Below are positions 30,349 to 39,731 of a stretch of 44,508 nucleotides of DNA, in pieces. This DNA is from Nitrospira sp. CG24D. GTDB taxonomy: Bacteria; Nitrospirota; Nitrospiria; Nitrospirales; Nitrospiraceae. Position numbers and translations under genes: made by a program. Under the pieces are notes generated by a model. That model made no database searches. It had not been told where the DNA came from and saw nothing but the letters and a program-made list of their open reading frames with translations. The stretch covers positions 194,512 to 239,019 of the forward strand of contig NEWQ02000009.1 of the NCBI GenBank assembly GCA_002869855.2. The letters run 5' to 3'. The first letter of the stretch is position 1. The number at the start of each line of letters is the position of its first letter.

Positions 30349-30834
30349 ATGAGCGACTCCGCACACTCAAATAGCCCCGATCTCATCCCGCTCTCGGTGA
30401 GCCGTGTCGTTGAAGACGCCAATACGGATACCAGGATTCTCGTCTTGACCAGGACCGACGATCAGGACACGTTCATGATCTGGGTCGGTGCCCCCGAAGG
30501 CGACTCGATTCGTCGCGCCCTGGATTCGACCGCACCACCCCGACCGATGAGCCACGATTTGGTCAAGAGCTTCGGCGAGCATTTCGGCATTACGACCAAG
30601 CGAGTCGTCTTAACCGATGTAAAAAGCAGCACCTATTACGCCACCGTGTTCTTGGAAAATAAAGGGGTGGAGCGGTCGATCGATGCCCGGCCAAGCGATG
30701 CCATCGCCCTGGCCCTTCGAACGCACGCACCGATCTATACCACCCAGGACGTCTGGAAACGGCGCAGCGGGCAACACCTAGATGCCTGGCTCGCGAAGCT
30801 CGATACGAAAGATATCGACACACAAGAAGTCTAG
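30349..30834 (+). CDS. Bifunctional nuclease (DUF151/BFN) family protein, copy 2
   Basis: The 161-residue protein repeats the same domain as its upstream neighbour: F-M-I-W-V-G-A-P-E-G-D-S-I, A-P-P-R-P-M-S-H-D near residue 65, Y-Y-A-T-V-F-L and D-A-R-P-S-D-A-I-A-L-A-L-R. It has a longer N-terminus and a different C-terminal helix. The two are clearly diverged, so the duplication is not recent. It lies 40 nt before rplM, and the four genes may form one transcript. Confidence 0.9.
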   Translation: MSDSAHSNSPDLIPLSVSRVVEDANTDTRILVLTRTDDQDTFMIWVGAPEGDSIRRALDSTAPPRPMSHDLVKSFGEHFGITTKRVVLTDVKSSTYYATVFLENKGVERSIDARPSDAIALALRTHAPIYTTQDVWKRRSGQHLDAWLAKLDTKDIDTQEV

Positions 30835-30874
30835 GATATTTGGTTTGACTAATTGCGAGGAGTAGAAGATCACC

Positions 30875-31303
30875 ATGACGACCTATCTCGAAAAACCGGC
30901 CAATGTAAAAGAACAGTGGCACCTTGTGAACGCCGAAGGAAAAACCCTGGGACGCCTGGCGGCTAAAGTCGCCGGCATTCTCCGCGGCAAGCATCGCCCC
31001 ACCTTCACCCCCAACGTGGACATGGGCGATCATGTCGTGATCATCAATGCCGAGAAGATCCATTTGACCGGCAATAAGATGCAGGACAAGCTCTACATTC
31101 ACCACTCGGGGTACCCCGGCGGACTTAAGACTACCGATGCGCAACATCTGTTCAAGAAGGATCCGACTGAATTGTTGGTTCGAGCCATTGAGGGAATGCT
31201 TCCCAAGAATCCGCTCGGCAACGGTATGGCAAAGAAACTTCGCGTCTATGTCGGATCGAATCATCCGCATCAGGCTCAACACCCGGAACCTATTTCTCTC
31301 TAG
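30875..31303 (+). CDS. rplM: 50S ribosomal protein L13
   Basis: The 142-residue protein is typical L13: [15 protein letters not shown] near the start, [12 protein letters not shown] near residue 45, [10 protein letters not shown] near 83, and [12 protein letters not shown] near 110. GAGGAG lies 12 nt before the ATG. It is the usual operon partner of rpsI, 29 nt downstream. Confidence 0.98.
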   Translation: MTTYLEKPANVKEQWHLVNAEGKTLGRLAAKVAGILRGKHRPTFTPNVDMGDHVVIINAEKIHLTGNKMQDKLYIHHSGYPGGLKTTDAQHLFKKDPTELLVRAIEGMLPKNPLGNGMAKKLRVYVGSNHPHQAQHPEPISL

Positions 31304-31332
31304 CCTATTAGGACCAGAAGGAGACCAGTGAT

Positions 31333-31728
31333 ATGGCAGCCGTGACACAGTACGCAACAGGTCGCAGAAAATGTGCCGTAGCCAGAGCCTGGGTAACAGG
31401 GACGGCCAATGGTGAAATTACGGTGAATGATAAGCCATTGGAAAAGGCCTTTCCCCGCCTCACCCTCCGGCAGATCATCCAGCTTCCCCTGGAGATGGCC
31501 GGACTCACCGGCAAATATTCGATTAACGCGACTGTCTACGGAGGCGGCCCGACCGGTCAGGCCGGCGCACTCCGTCACGCCATTGCGCGTGCGCTCGTCG
31601 TCTTGAGCCCCACGGTACGGACCCCGCTCAAGAAGGAAGGCCTTCTCACCCGCGACTCTCGCGTGAAGGAACGAAAGAAATACGGACAGAAGGGTGCTCG
31701 TAAGCGCTTCCAGTACTCCAAGCGCTAA
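31333..31728 (+). CDS. rpsI: 30S ribosomal protein S9
   Basis: The 131-residue protein is typical S9: Y-A-T-G-R-R-K-C-A-V-A-R at the start, V-Y-G-G-G-P-T-G-Q-A-G-A-L-R-H near residue 72, and the basic tail with D-S-R-V-K-E-R-K-K and the terminal S-K-R that reaches the P-site tRNA. AAGGAG precedes the ATG. An intrinsic terminator follows. Confidence 0.98.
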   Translation: MAAVTQYATGRRKCAVARAWVTGTANGEITVNDKPLEKAFPRLTLRQIIQLPLEMAGLTGKYSINATVYGGGPTGQAGALRHAIARALVVLSPTVRTPLKKEGLLTRDSRVKERKKYGQKGARKRFQYSKR

Positions 31729-31750
31729 ACAGCCGGAGCCAAAGAACGAG

Positions 31751-31780
31751 AAAGGGAAGGCTCCTTGCCTTCCCTTTTTT
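31751..31780 (+). terminator. Intrinsic terminator after rpsI
   Basis: AAAGGGAAGGC (31751-31761) pairs with GCCTTCCCTTT (31767-31777) around a 5-nt loop and ends in a T-run to 31780. It lies 22 nt after the S9 stop codon. Confidence 0.92.
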
Positions 31781-31821
31781 GTGCCCACAACCGGACACTC
31801 TTAGCACCAGGATGACAGGTC

Positions 31822-32874
31822 ATGCCTAAGAAATTTCGCATCGCGATCGCAGGAGCCAGCGGCTATGCCGGCGCAGAACTCGTCCGTCTGGCCGCCGCAC
31901 ATCCCTACTTTGACATCGCCGCGGTGACCTCTGAGAAATCAGCCGGCCAATCCGTGGCCTCTGTCTTCCCCAGCCTCACCGGGGTCGTGCAACACACCTT
32001 CGAAGCGCTGGCGCCCGAGGCTCTGGCCGAACGGGCCGATGCCCTGTTCCTTGCGCTCCCTCATACGAAATCACAAGAGCCGGTTGCGCTCTGCATGAAG
32101 GCGGGCAAACTGGTTGTGGATCTAAGCGCGGACTATCGTCTCAAAAACGTAGCGGCGTACGAGCAATGGTATCAAACGCCTCACGCCCATCCTGCGCTGC
32201 TCCAAGAAGCCGTCTATGGCCTGCCGGAACTCCATCGGAGCGCCATCGCCAAAGCACAGTTAGTCGCCTCACCGGGCTGCTACCCGACTGCGGCCATCTT
32301 GCAGTTGGCGCCGCTTTTCGCCAAAGGACTCGTCCAACTCGATTCCATCGTCATCGATGCGAAATCCGGGGTCTCCGGAGCAGGACGGAGCCCTGCCCTG
32401 TCCTATCATTTTCCCGAAGCCCATGAATCGTTAGAGCCCTATAAGATCGGCAAGCACCGCCATATTCCAGAGATCGAACAAGAACTCTCCGGCGTCATGG
32501 GAACACCCGGCACGGTTACGATCGCCTTTACGCCGCACCTCGTCCCTATGAATCGGGGAATTCTGAGCACGGCCTATTGCAAGCTGAAAACCGAGATTAA
32601 GTTGCCCGAATTGCGGGCCCTGTACCGGGATTTCTATAAAGGCGAGCGGTTTATCCGCCTCTACGAAGACATCGTCCCCAACCCCCGTTACATCAGGGGG
32701 TCGAACTTTTGCGACATCGGTGTCTATGCAGACCAGCGCGCCGGATGGGTTGTCACCGTCGCGGCCGTGGATAATCTGGTCAAGGGCGCCGCCGGTCAGG
32801 CGATTCAAGCCATGAACTTAATGATGGGAATTCCTGAGGAAACAGGGCTCACCGCGCCGGGCAGTTATCCCTAA
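31822..32874 (+). CDS. argC: N-acetyl-gamma-glutamyl-phosphate reductase
   Basis: The 350-residue protein has the NAD(P) fold at the start (I-A-G-A-S-G-Y-A-G-A-E-L-V-R) and the catalytic Cys in A-S-P-G-C-Y-P-T-A near residue 153. Further marks are V-S-G-A-G-R-S, Y-K-I-G-K-H-R-H-I-P-E-I-E-Q-E and, at the end, G-S-N-F-C-D-I-G and D-N-L-V-K-G-A-A-G-Q-A-I-Q-A-M-N. It reduces the acyl-phosphate in arginine synthesis. argJ follows 46 nt downstream. Confidence 0.97.
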   Translation: MPKKFRIAIAGASGYAGAELVRLAAAHPYFDIAAVTSEKSAGQSVASVFPSLTGVVQHTFEALAPEALAERADALFLALPHTKSQEPVALCMKAGKLVVDLSADYRLKNVAAYEQWYQTPHAHPALLQEAVYGLPELHRSAIAKAQLVASPGCYPTAAILQLAPLFAKGLVQLDSIVIDAKSGVSGAGRSPALSYHFPEAHESLEPYKIGKHRHIPEIEQELSGVMGTPGTVTIAFTPHLVPMNRGILSTAYCKLKTEIKLPELRALYRDFYKGERFIRLYEDIVPNPRYIRGSNFCDIGVYADQRAGWVVTVAAVDNLVKGAAGQAIQAMNLMMGIPEETGLTAPGSYP

Positions 32875-32920
32875 CATCGACGCCGCAACGTCACATTATT
32901 CTGAGTAACCCTTCAGCGAG

Positions 32921-34135
32921 ATGACAGCGATGAAAGCACATGCATCAGGCGTGACCGCGCCACAAGGATTTGAAGCCGCCGGCATCCATTGCGGCATTAA
33001 GAAACCGGGCATCCTCGACCTGGCTCTTGTGGTCTCGACCGTCACAGGTCCCATGGCAGGAGTCTTCACCAAGAATCGTGTCGTGGCAGCACCAGTCATT
33101 CTGGATCGTCGCCACCTTCGGCAACGGCGCGGCCGCGCCATCATCGTCAACAGTGGGAACGCCAATGCCTGCACCGGCACCAAAGGACTTCAGGCGGCTG
33201 TTGCCATGGCCACTGCCGTTGGCAAGGGCCTGGCGATTCCGGTGAATCAGGTCTTCGTTGGATCGACCGGCGTCATCGGACGGGTACTCCCGATCGATCG
33301 CGTAAAGACAGGCATCCCGACATTGATTGCAAAACTCAGCCGCTCAGGCGGACGCCAGGCTGCTCAGGCTATCCTCACGACTGACTTACGCCCGAAAACC
33401 GTCGTCGTCCAAGCCAGAATCGGCGGCCGAGTCGTGACCATCGGAGGCATGGCCAAAGGTTCAGGCATGATCCATCCCAATATGGCCACCATGCTCGGAT
33501 ACTTGACCACCGATGCCGCCATTGCGCCGGCCGCACTACAGCGCGCGCTGAAATCCGCAGTCGATCAATCCTTCAACTGCATTACCGTGGACGGCGACAC
33601 CAGCACAAACGATACGGTCCTCTGCCTGGCCAACGGATTGGCGAAGAATGCGACCATCCAATCAGGCACCAAACACTATCGTCAATTTGAGCAATTGCTG
33701 ACCGAAGCCTCTCAGGCACTGGCCCTGGCCATCTGCCGAGACGGCGAAGGTGTCACGAAGGTGGTGAAAATCGCCGTCGGAGGGGCAAAGACGGTGGCGG
33801 CTGCCAAGCGAGTGGCCAGCACAATCGCCACCTCCAATTTGGTCAAGACAGCCCTGTTCGGAGAAGACGCGAACTGGGGACGCGTGATGGGCGCCCTCGG
33901 TCGATCCGGCGTTCCCGTCAATCCCGACCGCGTGACCGTGCGCTTCGACAAGGTCGTGATGGTCAAACAGGGAATGGGCACAGGACTGGCGGCGGAACGG
34001 AGAATCGCACAGGTCTTCAAGCAGAAGGAATTTACGATCTCGGTCGATCTTGGGCAAGGACAGGCCGCCGCCCACATGTGGACGACCGACTTGTCGTATG
34101 ACTATGTTCGCATCAACGCGAGCTATCGATCCTGA
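32921..34135 (+). CDS. argJ: Glutamate N-acetyltransferase / amino-acid acetyltransferase
   Basis: The 404-residue protein starts M-T-A-M-K-A. It shows the ArgJ marks G-V-F-T-K-N near residue 46, N-S-G-N-A-N-A-C-T-G near 80, the self-cleavage site K-G-S-G-M-I-H-P-N-M-A-T-M-L near 184 (Thr becomes the N-terminal nucleophile), V-D-G-D-T-S-T-N-D-T near 224, and E-D-A-N-W-G-R near 310. It recycles the acetyl group in arginine synthesis and may also make N-acetylglutamate. Confidence 0.96.
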   Translation: MTAMKAHASGVTAPQGFEAAGIHCGIKKPGILDLALVVSTVTGPMAGVFTKNRVVAAPVILDRRHLRQRRGRAIIVNSGNANACTGTKGLQAAVAMATAVGKGLAIPVNQVFVGSTGVIGRVLPIDRVKTGIPTLIAKLSRSGGRQAAQAILTTDLRPKTVVVQARIGGRVVTIGGMAKGSGMIHPNMATMLGYLTTDAAIAPAALQRALKSAVDQSFNCITVDGDTSTNDTVLCLANGLAKNATIQSGTKHYRQFEQLLTEASQALALAICRDGEGVTKVVKIAVGGAKTVAAAKRVASTIATSNLVKTALFGEDANWGRVMGALGRSGVPVNPDRVTVRFDKVVMVKQGMGTGLAAERRIAQVFKQKEFTISVDLGQGQAAAHMWTTDLSYDYVRINASYRS

Positions 34136-34285
34136 GCATAAACCTCACACCTAACCGCTTGAAAACCCACTGTAGCTGTGATAGCGTGCCGAGGCTTTAG
34201 AGGTGCATCGGATAGCTCTGCTCACACCATTGGCGTCAGCAGAAATAGTATTTAAATTTAACATCAGCGAAGAAAAACGCTGCTT

Positions 34286-34342
34286 GGCTTGAGAATAAGG
34301 GGATTCGTTCCCCTCACCCGCACGGCGGGTGCTCTGCAAGCC
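34286..34342 (+). promoter_or_regulatory. Predicted three-way-junction leader RNA of rpsB
   Basis: An outer stem GGCTTG (34286-34291)/CAAGCC (34337-34342) encloses two hairpins. The first is AGGGGA/TCCCCT (34298-34303 with 34309-34314, loop TTCGT). The second is CACCCGC/GCGGGTG (34315-34321 with 34325-34331, loop ACG). The structure ends 5 nt before the GGGAGGTG ribosome binding site of rpsB. Its position suggests regulation of S2 synthesis, probably by S2 itself as in the known gamma-proteobacterial rpsB leader. Confidence 0.6.
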
Positions 34343-34360
34343 TCGAAGGGAGGTGAAGGC

Positions 34361-35128
34361 ATGGGAGTGGTCGCGATCAAGGAATTGCTGGAAGCAGGCG
34401 TGCACTTTGGACACCAGACGAACCGCTGGAATCCAAAGATGAAGAAGTATCTCTTCGGTGAACGCAACGGCATCTACATCATCGACTTGCAGCAGACGCT
34501 CACGCGGATGGAACAGGCCTATGCCTTCGTCCGGGACACCGTCGCCGCCGGTGAAACCGTCCTCTTTGTCGGCACCAAGCGGCAAGCCGCGGAAATTCTC
34601 CAAGAGGAATCTACGCGCGCCAACATGTTCTATGTGAACCAGCGCTGGCTCGGCGGCATGCTGACGAACTTCAAAACCATTCGTCTCAGCATCGACAAGA
34701 TGAAAAAGATGGAGACGACTCTGCAGAACCCGACCGAGCATGGCCTGAAGAAAAAAGAAATCATGCTCATGCAGAAGGACATTGTCAAATTGCAGAAGTA
34801 TCTCTCCGGCATCAAGACCATGCGCGGCCTTCCGGGCGCAATCTTCGTGCTGGATACCCGCATTGAAAAAATCGCCGTGCAGGAAGCGACCAGACTGGGG
34901 ATCCCCGTCATCGCCATTTTGGACAGCAACTGCGATCCCGACAATATCACCTACCCGATCCCGGGGAACGACGACGCCATCCGCTCCATCAAGCTGATCA
35001 CCTCGAAGATTGCGGACGCCTGCATCGAAGGCGCGCATATCAAGACGCAGCGCGATGAGGCCGACTTCCAGGCGGCTCCGGCCGCAGGCGGCAAGCCGGC
35101 CGCAGTGAGCGCGGCTCCGGTCGCATAA
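34361..35128 (+). CDS. rpsB: 30S ribosomal protein S2
   Basis: The 255-residue protein starts M-G-V-V-A-I-K-E-L-L-E-A-G-V-H-F-G-H-Q-T with GGGAGGTG upstream. A longer frame from 34289 would read through the leader RNA. Marks are R-W-N-P-K-M, Y-I-F/I-D-L-Q-Q-T, F-V-G-T-K-R-Q-A, R-W-L-G-G-M-L-T-N-F-K-T near residue 90 and P-G-A-I-F-V-L-D near 165. An Ala-rich tail of about 20 residues ends it. It is followed by tsf, the usual order. Confidence 0.98.
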   Translation: MGVVAIKELLEAGVHFGHQTNRWNPKMKKYLFGERNGIYIIDLQQTLTRMEQAYAFVRDTVAAGETVLFVGTKRQAAEILQEESTRANMFYVNQRWLGGMLTNFKTIRLSIDKMKKMETTLQNPTEHGLKKKEIMLMQKDIVKLQKYLSGIKTMRGLPGAIFVLDTRIEKIAVQEATRLGIPVIAILDSNCDPDNITYPIPGNDDAIRSIKLITSKIADACIEGAHIKTQRDEADFQAAPAAGGKPAAVSAAPVA

Positions 35129-35187
35129 CGCGTTTCGACAACCAAACATTCACGACGATCTCTCTCACCGCGTAAGGATAGAGGACC

Positions 35188-35784
35188 ATGGCAGGATCAA
35201 GTCAGCTTGTGAAAGAACTTCGGGAAAAAACCGGCGCCGGCATCCTGGATTGCCAGAAGGCGTTGACTGAAAACGGCGACGATATCGAGAAGGCGATCGA
35301 CTATCTTCGGCAAAAAGGCCTGGCCGCGGCCGCCAAGAAAGCCGGGCGTGAAACGAATCAGGGGTTGATCCATTCCTACATTCATATGGGTGGGAAGATC
35401 GGCGTCCTGATCGAAGTCAATTGCGAAACGGACTTTGTGGCGCGCAACGAAGAGTTTAAAGCCTTCGTGAACGACCTGGCTCTCCAGATCGCCGCAGCCA
35501 ATCCATCATATGTGAAACGCGACGATATCCCCGCAGACCTGGTCGAACGAGAGAAAGCTATTTTTGAAGGGCAAGCGAAGGAACTGGGGAAGCCCGCAGC
35601 GGCCTTGCCGAAGATCGTGGAAGGCAAGCTGGAAAAGTTCTATCAAGAGAACTGCCTGCTGGAACAATCCTTTATCAAGGACCCGACCGTCACCGTCAAA
35701 GACCTGGTGGCGCAGAAGATTTCCAAGATCGGTGAGAACATGAACATCCGCCGGTTCACCCGCTTTCAGTTAGGCGAAGCATGA
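35188..35784 (+). CDS. tsf: Elongation factor Ts
   Basis: The 198-residue protein is the short type of EF-Ts. It begins with the UBA-like domain [19 protein letters not shown] and the core carries [11 protein letters not shown] near residue 80. The C-terminus has [14 protein letters not shown]. It exchanges GDP on EF-Tu. The stop overlaps the pyrH start by 4 nt (ATGA). Confidence 0.98.
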   Translation: MAGSSQLVKELREKTGAGILDCQKALTENGDDIEKAIDYLRQKGLAAAAKKAGRETNQGLIHSYIHMGGKIGVLIEVNCETDFVARNEEFKAFVNDLALQIAAANPSYVKRDDIPADLVEREKAIFEGQAKELGKPAAALPKIVEGKLEKFYQENCLLEQSFIKDPTVTVKDLVAQKISKIGENMNIRRFTRFQLGEA

Positions 35785-36506
35785 GTTCTGCGAAATACCG
35801 GCGCCTCCTTCTGAAAGTCAGCGGGGAGATGTTAGCCGGTGAGCAGGGCTATGGAATCCAGCCATCCGTCCTTGAGGGACTGGCGCAGGAAATCGCCTCT
35901 GTCGTTGCCCTGGATGTCCAAGTTGCCGTCGTCATCGGCGGCGGCAACATTTTCCGCGGCCTCGCCGCCAGCGCATCCGGGATGGAACGAGCCTCTGCCG
36001 ACTACATGGGCATGCTCGCCACCGTGATGAATGCCCTCGCCCTCCAGAATGCCCTCGAACGGGTCGGCATCATCACCCGCGTCCAATCTGCCATTGAGAT
36101 GCGCCAACTGGCCGAAGGCTATATCCGCCGGCGAGCGATACGCCATCTGGAAAAAAATCGCGTCGTGATCTTTGCCGGCGGCACCGGCAATCCCTATTTC
36201 TCGACCGATACCGCCGCCGCCCTCCGGGCCATGGAAATCGGCGCCCAGGTCATCCTCAAGGGAACCAAAGTCGACGGGATTTACGATGCCGATCCGGTGA
36301 AAAATCCATCGGCGAAGAAATACAGCGAGATCCCGTTTCTCTCGATCCTGAATCAAAATTTAAAAGTAATGGACTCGACGGCCATCAGCCTCTGCATGGA
36401 CAACAACCTTCCCCTCATTGTGTTCAAATTGACCGAACAGGGGAACTTCAAGCGGGTCGCACTCGGCGAACCCATCGGCACGCTGGTCACGATCAGCCCG
36501 CGCTAA
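35781..36506 (+). CDS. pyrH: Uridylate kinase (UMP kinase)
   Basis: The 241-residue protein belongs to the amino-acid-kinase fold: L-L-K-V-S-G-E-M-L near the start, [11 protein letters not shown] near residue 52, [11 protein letters not shown] near 75, [15 protein letters not shown] near 132, and [13 protein letters not shown] near 160. It makes UDP from UMP. It is coupled to tsf by overlap and 19 nt before frr. Confidence 0.98.
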   Translation: MSSAKYRRLLLKVSGEMLAGEQGYGIQPSVLEGLAQEIASVVALDVQVAVVIGGGNIFRGLAASASGMERASADYMGMLATVMNALALQNALERVGIITRVQSAIEMRQLAEGYIRRRAIRHLEKNRVVIFAGGTGNPYFSTDTAAALRAMEIGAQVILKGTKVDGIYDADPVKNPSAKKYSEIPFLSILNQNLKVMDSTAISLCMDNNLPLIVFKLTEQGNFKRVALGEPIGTLVTISPR

Positions 36507-36525
36507 CTCATTACGGAGTACCGCC

Positions 36526-37089
36526 ATGTCGAACGCAGCTGCAGTCAAGCAAACCCTGACGACCCATATGGACAATGCCGTGGAACACCTCAAGCGGGAC
36601 CTTGCCGGTCTGCGGACGGGCCGTGCCTCGGTGGCGCTCCTGGATGGCATTCGGGTCGATTACTACGGCACCATGACGCCGCTCAAACAGATCGCCAACA
36701 TTTCCACCCCGGAAGCGCGGCTCATTACGATTCAGCCCTGGGAACCGCAATTGATCAAAGAAATTGAGAAGTCACTGGCGAATTCCGGACTGGGAGTGAA
36801 CCCCTCCAACGACGGCAAGATGATTCGGGTTCCCCTCCCTCCGCTGACCGAAGAGCGCCGCAAGGAATTGACCAAGATCTGTAAGAAACACGGCGAAGAC
36901 ACCAAAGTACAAATCCGCGGCTTCCGGCGCGATGCGAACGAAGAGTTGAAGAAACTCCAAAAAGATGCGAAGTTGACCGAAGATGAGCTGCGCAAGGGAG
37001 AGCAAGAAACCCAGAAGCTCACCGAGCAGTACGGGCAGAAAATCGACGACGTGATCAAGAAGAAGGAACAGGAGATCATGGAAGTCTGA
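36526..37089 (+). CDS. frr: Ribosome recycling factor
   Basis: The 187-residue protein has the L-shaped RRF fold. Marks are L-R-T-G-R-A-S-V-A-L-L near residue 28, Y-Y-G-T-M-T-P-L-K-Q-I-A-N, I-Q-P-W-E, N-D-G-K-M-I-R-V-P-L-P-P-L-T-E-E-R-R-K-E-L near 90 and a long charged helix to the end. GGAG lies 9 nt before the ATG. It releases ribosomes after termination with EF-G. Confidence 0.98.
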   Translation: MSNAAAVKQTLTTHMDNAVEHLKRDLAGLRTGRASVALLDGIRVDYYGTMTPLKQIANISTPEARLITIQPWEPQLIKEIEKSLANSGLGVNPSNDGKMIRVPLPPLTEERRKELTKICKKHGEDTKVQIRGFRRDANEELKKLQKDAKLTEDELRKGEQETQKLTEQYGQKIDDVIKKKEQEIMEV

Positions 37090-37117
37090 GTCAGGCTTCC
37101 AGGCCCATCCTCATCGC

Positions 37118-38251
37118 GTGCCGACCATTTCTACATCCTCTCCGACCTACGCCACCGTCGACCTCTCCGCTCTGACCCATAACCTGACACAGTTGCGCCG
37201 CCTCCTCTCCCCCGGATGCGAGATCATGGCGGTCATCAAGGCAAATGCCTACGGCCACGGTGCCGTCGAGGTTGCACGATCGCTGATCGCACAAGGGGTA
37301 ACCCGTGTCGCCGTCGTCTCGCTCGATGAGGGTATCGCCCTCCGAGCAGCCGGCATCACCGTTCCTATTGTGATGCTTGGCCCTCTGTTCACTGAACAGC
37401 TCCACGACATCATCTCCCACCGCCTGACGCCCGTCATCAGTGATCGTGCGTTGCTCCCGACGCTGGCACAGGCCACGACTTCGCTTACAACCCCCTACCC
37501 GATTCATCTGAAAGTGGAAACAGGTATGGGCCGTCTCGGACTGGCCACGGATGAGTTACTGAACCTCATCGACTCAGACCAATTGCCGGCGTCACTCAAG
37601 ATCGAAGGGCTGATGACCCACTTCGCCGATTCCGACGGCCCCACGACCGTCCAAACCGAGCACCAGCTTGCGCTTTTTCAGAGCGTCGTGAATGGCATCA
37701 CGGCCCGCGGCCTTTCCATCCCGCTGATTCATGCCGCGAATAGCGGTGCCGCCGTTCGCTATCCGCGCTCGCACTATTCGCTGATTCGACCCGGCATCAT
37801 GCTCTACGGCTATCACACCTTGCCTACATCCATTCCGGCACCCGACCTCAAACCGGTCTTGTCACTACGGAGTTGCATCGCGCAAATGCGCACCATCCCA
37901 ACCGGTGGCACGATCAGCTATAACGCCACCTTCATGGCCAAACGGCCGACCCGTGTCGCAGTCCTCCCGATCGGCTATGCCGATGGATTCAACCGGCGAC
38001 TGTCCAATCGCGGAGAAGTCCTCGTGCACGGACGGCGCGCCAAGCTCATCGGCCTGGTCTGCATGGATATGGTGATGATTGATGTGACGGAAATCCCGGA
38101 CGCTGCCGTTGGGGACGAGGTCATCCTGATCGGCCGCCAGGGAACCGATCAGATTACGGCCGCAGATCTGGCCGAATGGACCGGCACGATCGCCTACGAA
38201 ACGCTGTGCGCGATCGGGCCACGCATCCCACGCCGCTATCGAAACGTCTAG
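37118..38251 (+). CDS. alr: Alanine racemase
   Basis: The 377-residue protein starts at GTG 37118, 28 nt after frr. The PLP-binding Lys is in A-V-I-K-A-N-A-Y-G-H-G near residue 40. Also visible are H-L-K-V-E-T-G-M-G-R-L-G near 130, N-S-G-A near 208, R-P-G-I-M-L-Y-G near 224, and the second catalytic Tyr in I-S-Y-N-A-T-F near 265, then P-I-G-Y-A-D-G and G-x-V-C-M-D-M. It supplies D-alanine for peptidoglycan. Confidence 0.95.
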   Translation: MPTISTSSPTYATVDLSALTHNLTQLRRLLSPGCEIMAVIKANAYGHGAVEVARSLIAQGVTRVAVVSLDEGIALRAAGITVPIVMLGPLFTEQLHDIISHRLTPVISDRALLPTLAQATTSLTTPYPIHLKVETGMGRLGLATDELLNLIDSDQLPASLKIEGLMTHFADSDGPTTVQTEHQLALFQSVVNGITARGLSIPLIHAANSGAAVRYPRSHYSLIRPGIMLYGYHTLPTSIPAPDLKPVLSLRSCIAQMRTIPTGGTISYNATFMAKRPTRVAVLPIGYADGFNRRLSNRGEVLVHGRRAKLIGLVCMDMVMIDVTEIPDAAVGDEVILIGRQGTDQITAADLAEWTGTIAYETLCAIGPRIPRRYRNV

Positions 38252-38269
38252 TGCCGCCACATGACGTTG

Positions 38270-39676
38270 CTAGAAATTCACTCTGAATGATATCCCGCCG
38301 GTATGATAGGTGGTGCGATAGAGTCCATTGACAGCCGTCGCCAGGGCGCACCCGCAGCTCACTGTCCGTTGTTCGTAGAACGAGGCCTGATAAGACAGGT
38401 CGAATCCCACGGACTTGGGCTTGATCGGTCCGAACCCGAAATCACCGCACCGAACCCCGAACATCGTCCCGCCCTCCTTGCACACCAGTCCGAATCCCAC
38501 TGACGGAATATGGACATCAGCCGCTGGGATGGCGGGATCAAACGTGAGATCAGGAATTTGTGTCGGTGAATTGGTGTACCCGGCGCGAACAGCCATTTCC
38601 CACTCCGGCAACGACTCTAACTTCAGCCAGCGATACTCCGTCCCGATCATCACCGTATAAGTGCTGCGCCAGTCCTGCGGCTGCGGAATGACGCCACCGT
38701 TCGCAAGATAAATATCTAAGTTCCTGACCGATTTCCATCCAACATAGTCCACATCCAATTCCAGCTTCCACTCACGTTCGGCCGTTCTCGTCGGCCAGAT
38801 CGCAATCGCACCGGTGATGACTTGCGGCAAGACAAAAGTAGTCGAGGCATCCGACGTCTTCACTCCGTTGGCGAGAATCCCGCCGCGCAACGGCAAAGGA
38901 ACCTGATTCCGGTACACTAGACCGATGTTGGCAATCGGCTTTCCGTCGGCGTTACGCAACGCCGTATACAGGAGACTGACATTGAAGCCGGCCGCCGTGC
39001 CCTTCCCATACAGTTCCGCTTTCGATCCGGCGGTGCCAAGCACGGCAGGCGATCCGGGTGGGGTAATGAATTGCTTCTCAAAGTGCCCTTCGCCCAGCAT
39101 ATCCGAAAATGTATAGATGTCGGCGCCGAGGCCGAGCGACAAATCCGGCGTGACTTGATACGCGATCGTCGGCTTGATATCGATCAGCGGCATCGCAGAG
39201 AACGTCGCCTTAAAACGTTGCGGGCCGTTGTCCGAATAGCGGCTCACTGAACCGAGCGGTGAGGTCAGACCGATCCCGACGGTCAACCCGTTCAGCCACG
39301 CGGCGCCAAGGTCGCCCAGATTCGCCGTAATAAACAAATGTGCCGGCGCCGGCCACGCCAGGCTGCCGTCGCGGGTTCCGGTAGCATTGGCTCCAGAAGT
39401 ACTCGTGAAACTGGTGGTTCCTCCGGTCAGCAATCCTCCGGCCATCATTTGCACGCCACGCAACTGTGTCATGCCGGCGGGGTTATAGTGCAGCGCCGAC
39501 GGATCGTCTGCCTGAGCCGCGAAGGCGTTCCCTTGTCCGGATGCAGACGTCCCCTGCCCCTGGATCCTCGGCACCTGGGCCATGGCTGCAGAGGGTAACC
39601 AGATTGATATGAGGGCAATCCCCACGATCACACCGACCTGCAACGATCGTCCGCGTCTCCACACCTCTGTTATCAA
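38270..39676 (-). CDS. FadL/OMPP1-family outer-membrane transport protein
   Basis: The 468-residue protein starts at TTG 39676, chosen because GGAGG sits 5 nt before it. A signal peptide spans ~residues 10-33 (cleavage near A-M-A-Q). The mature N-terminus (G-Q-G-T-S-A-S-G-Q-G-N-A-F-A-A-Q-A-D-D-P-S-A-L-H-Y-N-P-A-G-M) is the FadL hatch motif. The rest is beta-strand-rich and ends in Phe, as outer-membrane barrels do. It probably takes up hydrophobic compounds. It lies 55 nt after the hybrid kinase gene and may share its transcript. Confidence 0.9.
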   Translation of the reverse strand: MITEVWRRGRSLQVGVIVGIALISIWLPSAAMAQVPRIQGQGTSASGQGNAFAAQADDPSALHYNPAGMTQLRGVQMMAGGLLTGGTTSFTSTSGANATGTRDGSLAWPAPAHLFITANLGDLGAAWLNGLTVGIGLTSPLGSVSRYSDNGPQRFKATFSAMPLIDIKPTIAYQVTPDLSLGLGADIYTFSDMLGEGHFEKQFITPPGSPAVLGTAGSKAELYGKGTAAGFNVSLLYTALRNADGKPIANIGLVYRNQVPLPLRGGILANGVKTSDASTTFVLPQVITGAIAIWPTRTAEREWKLELDVDYVGWKSVRNLDIYLANGGVIPQPQDWRSTYTVMIGTEYRWLKLESLPEWEMAVRAGYTNSPTQIPDLTFDPAIPAADVHIPSVGFGLVCKEGGTMFGVRCGDFGFGPIKPKSVGFDLSYQASFYEQRTVSCGCALATAVNGLYRTTYHTGGISFRVNF

Positions 39677-39731
39677 GATACCCTCCGATATGTGGTGGCC
39701 ATAGAATCACTCCGACCCCACCTCATCAAGA

